64,000 nucleotides of DNA, taken from Devosia rhizoryzae (GTDB lineage: Bacteria; Pseudomonadota; Alphaproteobacteria; Rhizobiales; Devosiaceae). The position numbers and the translations under genes are program-made. Shown piece after piece: positions 62,536 to 64,000 of this stretch. Position 1 is the stretch's first letter; every line of letters begins with the position of its first letter. Location of the stretch: contig NZ_CP068046.1 of the NCBI RefSeq assembly GCF_016698665.1, positions 3,224,001-3,288,000 of the forward strand, given 5' to 3'. A model generated the notes under the pieces. It worked only from the letters and a program-made list of their open reading frames with translations, did not search any database and was not told the DNA's origin.

Positions 62536-63123
62536 ATGGCCACAATAGAGGGTGAAGCGGCATTGGCAGCGCAGAATTCGGTGCTTACCCAGATCGCACG
62601 GCCATATGCGTCGGCACTGTTTGATCTCGCGCGCAGCGAGAACCAGCTGGCTCAGGTGGAAACCGGGCTTTCCGATATTTCCCGGCTGATCGGCGAGAGC
62701 GAAGACTTCTCGCGCTATCTCCGCTCGCCAGTGATCGCCGCCGACGTCAAGGCTTCGGCGCTCGACGCCATTCTGGCGCGGTCCAATGGCAATGGCCTCG
62801 TGGCCAATTTCCTGCGCCTCGTCGCCAAGAATGGCCGTCTTTTTGCGCTGGACCAGATCATCGCATCGTTCCGCGAACTGGCCGCAACGGCGCGTGGCGA
62901 AACCACGGCGGAAGTCACTTCGGCCACCCCGCTCAGCGACGATCAGGCGCGGGCGCTGGCGGAAACGCTCAAGGGCAAACTCGGCAAGACCGTGACGCTC
63001 AATCAATTCGTCGATCCCTCGCTGATCGGTGGCCTTCAGGTGAAGGTCGGCAGCCAGATGATCGATAGCTCACTCAAGACAAAACTCGCTGCGATGAAAA
63101 TCGCCATGAAAGAGGTCGGATAA
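62536..63123 (+). CDS. atpH: ATP synthase F1 delta subunit
   Basis: AtpH of 195 residues links F1 to the peripheral stalk. It shows ARPYASALFDLAR, FSRYLRSPVI, FLRLVAKNGRLFALDQIIASF and a C-terminal VDPSLIGGLQVKVGSQMIDSSLKTKL. First gene of the F1 operon; atpA begins directly after its stop. About 210 bp separate it from parD. Confidence 0.95.
   Translation: MATIEGEAALAAQNSVLTQIARPYASALFDLARSENQLAQVETGLSDISRLIGESEDFSRYLRSPVIAADVKASALDAILARSNGNGLVANFLRLVAKNGRLFALDQIIASFRELAATARGETTAEVTSATPLSDDQARALAETLKGKLGKTVTLNQFVDPSLIGGLQVKVGSQMIDSSLKTKLAAMKIAMKEVG

Positions 63124-64000
<877 letters not shown>

Overview
The window is high-GC chromosomal DNA from an alphaproteobacterium. The gene content fits the order Hyphomicrobiales (Rhizobiales): hemD-hemC opposite tsaD-gpsA-YciI-EVE, dapF-mtaB-ftsY-yciB, ffh-rpsP, opgG-opgH-opgC, sdhCDAB, and xerC and priA next to atpH-atpA. 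A Devosia-like organism is my guess, but no sequence here proves the genus. Nearly all genes are housekeeping or metabolic, tightly packed, with many 1-4 nt stop/start overlaps that mark operons.

Layout. 1-4.4 kb: tetrapyrrole genes, tRNA modification and glycerol-3-phosphate dehydrogenase. 4.9-9.2 kb: a leftward dapF-mtaB-ftsY-yciB run. 9.4-12.7 kb: an uncharacterised cluster of two FemAB/CelD-like acyltransferases around a JmjC/cupin-like dioxygenase. 13.4-16.1 kb: ffh, rpsP and a BrnT-type toxin-antitoxin pair. 16.2-21.2 kb: leuD-ridA-leuB, argC, deoD. 21.3-29.3 kb: an M20 peptidase, a GntR regulator, and periplasmic glucan synthesis with two stress-type small proteins. 37.5-52 kb: oxidoreductases, envelope proteins, asd with a putative Thr/Lys attenuator, carbonic anhydrase and an ArsR-DUF1801-SRPBCC operon. 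52-64 kb: succinate dehydrogenase, a six-repeat secreted protein, xerC, priA, a ParDE pair, and the start of the ATP synthase operon.

The outstanding accessory region is an 8.0-kb island (29403-37426) in the 3' end of a tRNA-Ala(CGC) gene. It is bounded by a 21-bp direct repeat, has a tyrosine integrase beside the intact tRNA, and is visibly richer in A+T than its surroundings. It carries what reads as a CBASS-type antiphage system: a CD-NTase/SMODS nucleotidyltransferase, a two-TM SLATT effector and a third gene resembling putAbiC abortive-infection proteins. A divergent DUF4238 gene, a serine resolvase with repeated DNA motifs upstream, an XRE regulator and an unrecognised exported protein complete it. 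This is the best candidate for an undescribed system.

Other notable signals are a 30-codon leader peptide ending in Thr/Lys codons followed by a long hairpin before asd, tandem operators placed exactly over an ArsR-family promoter, a structured segment before leuD, and at least nine large palindromic intergenic elements, most of them between convergent genes.
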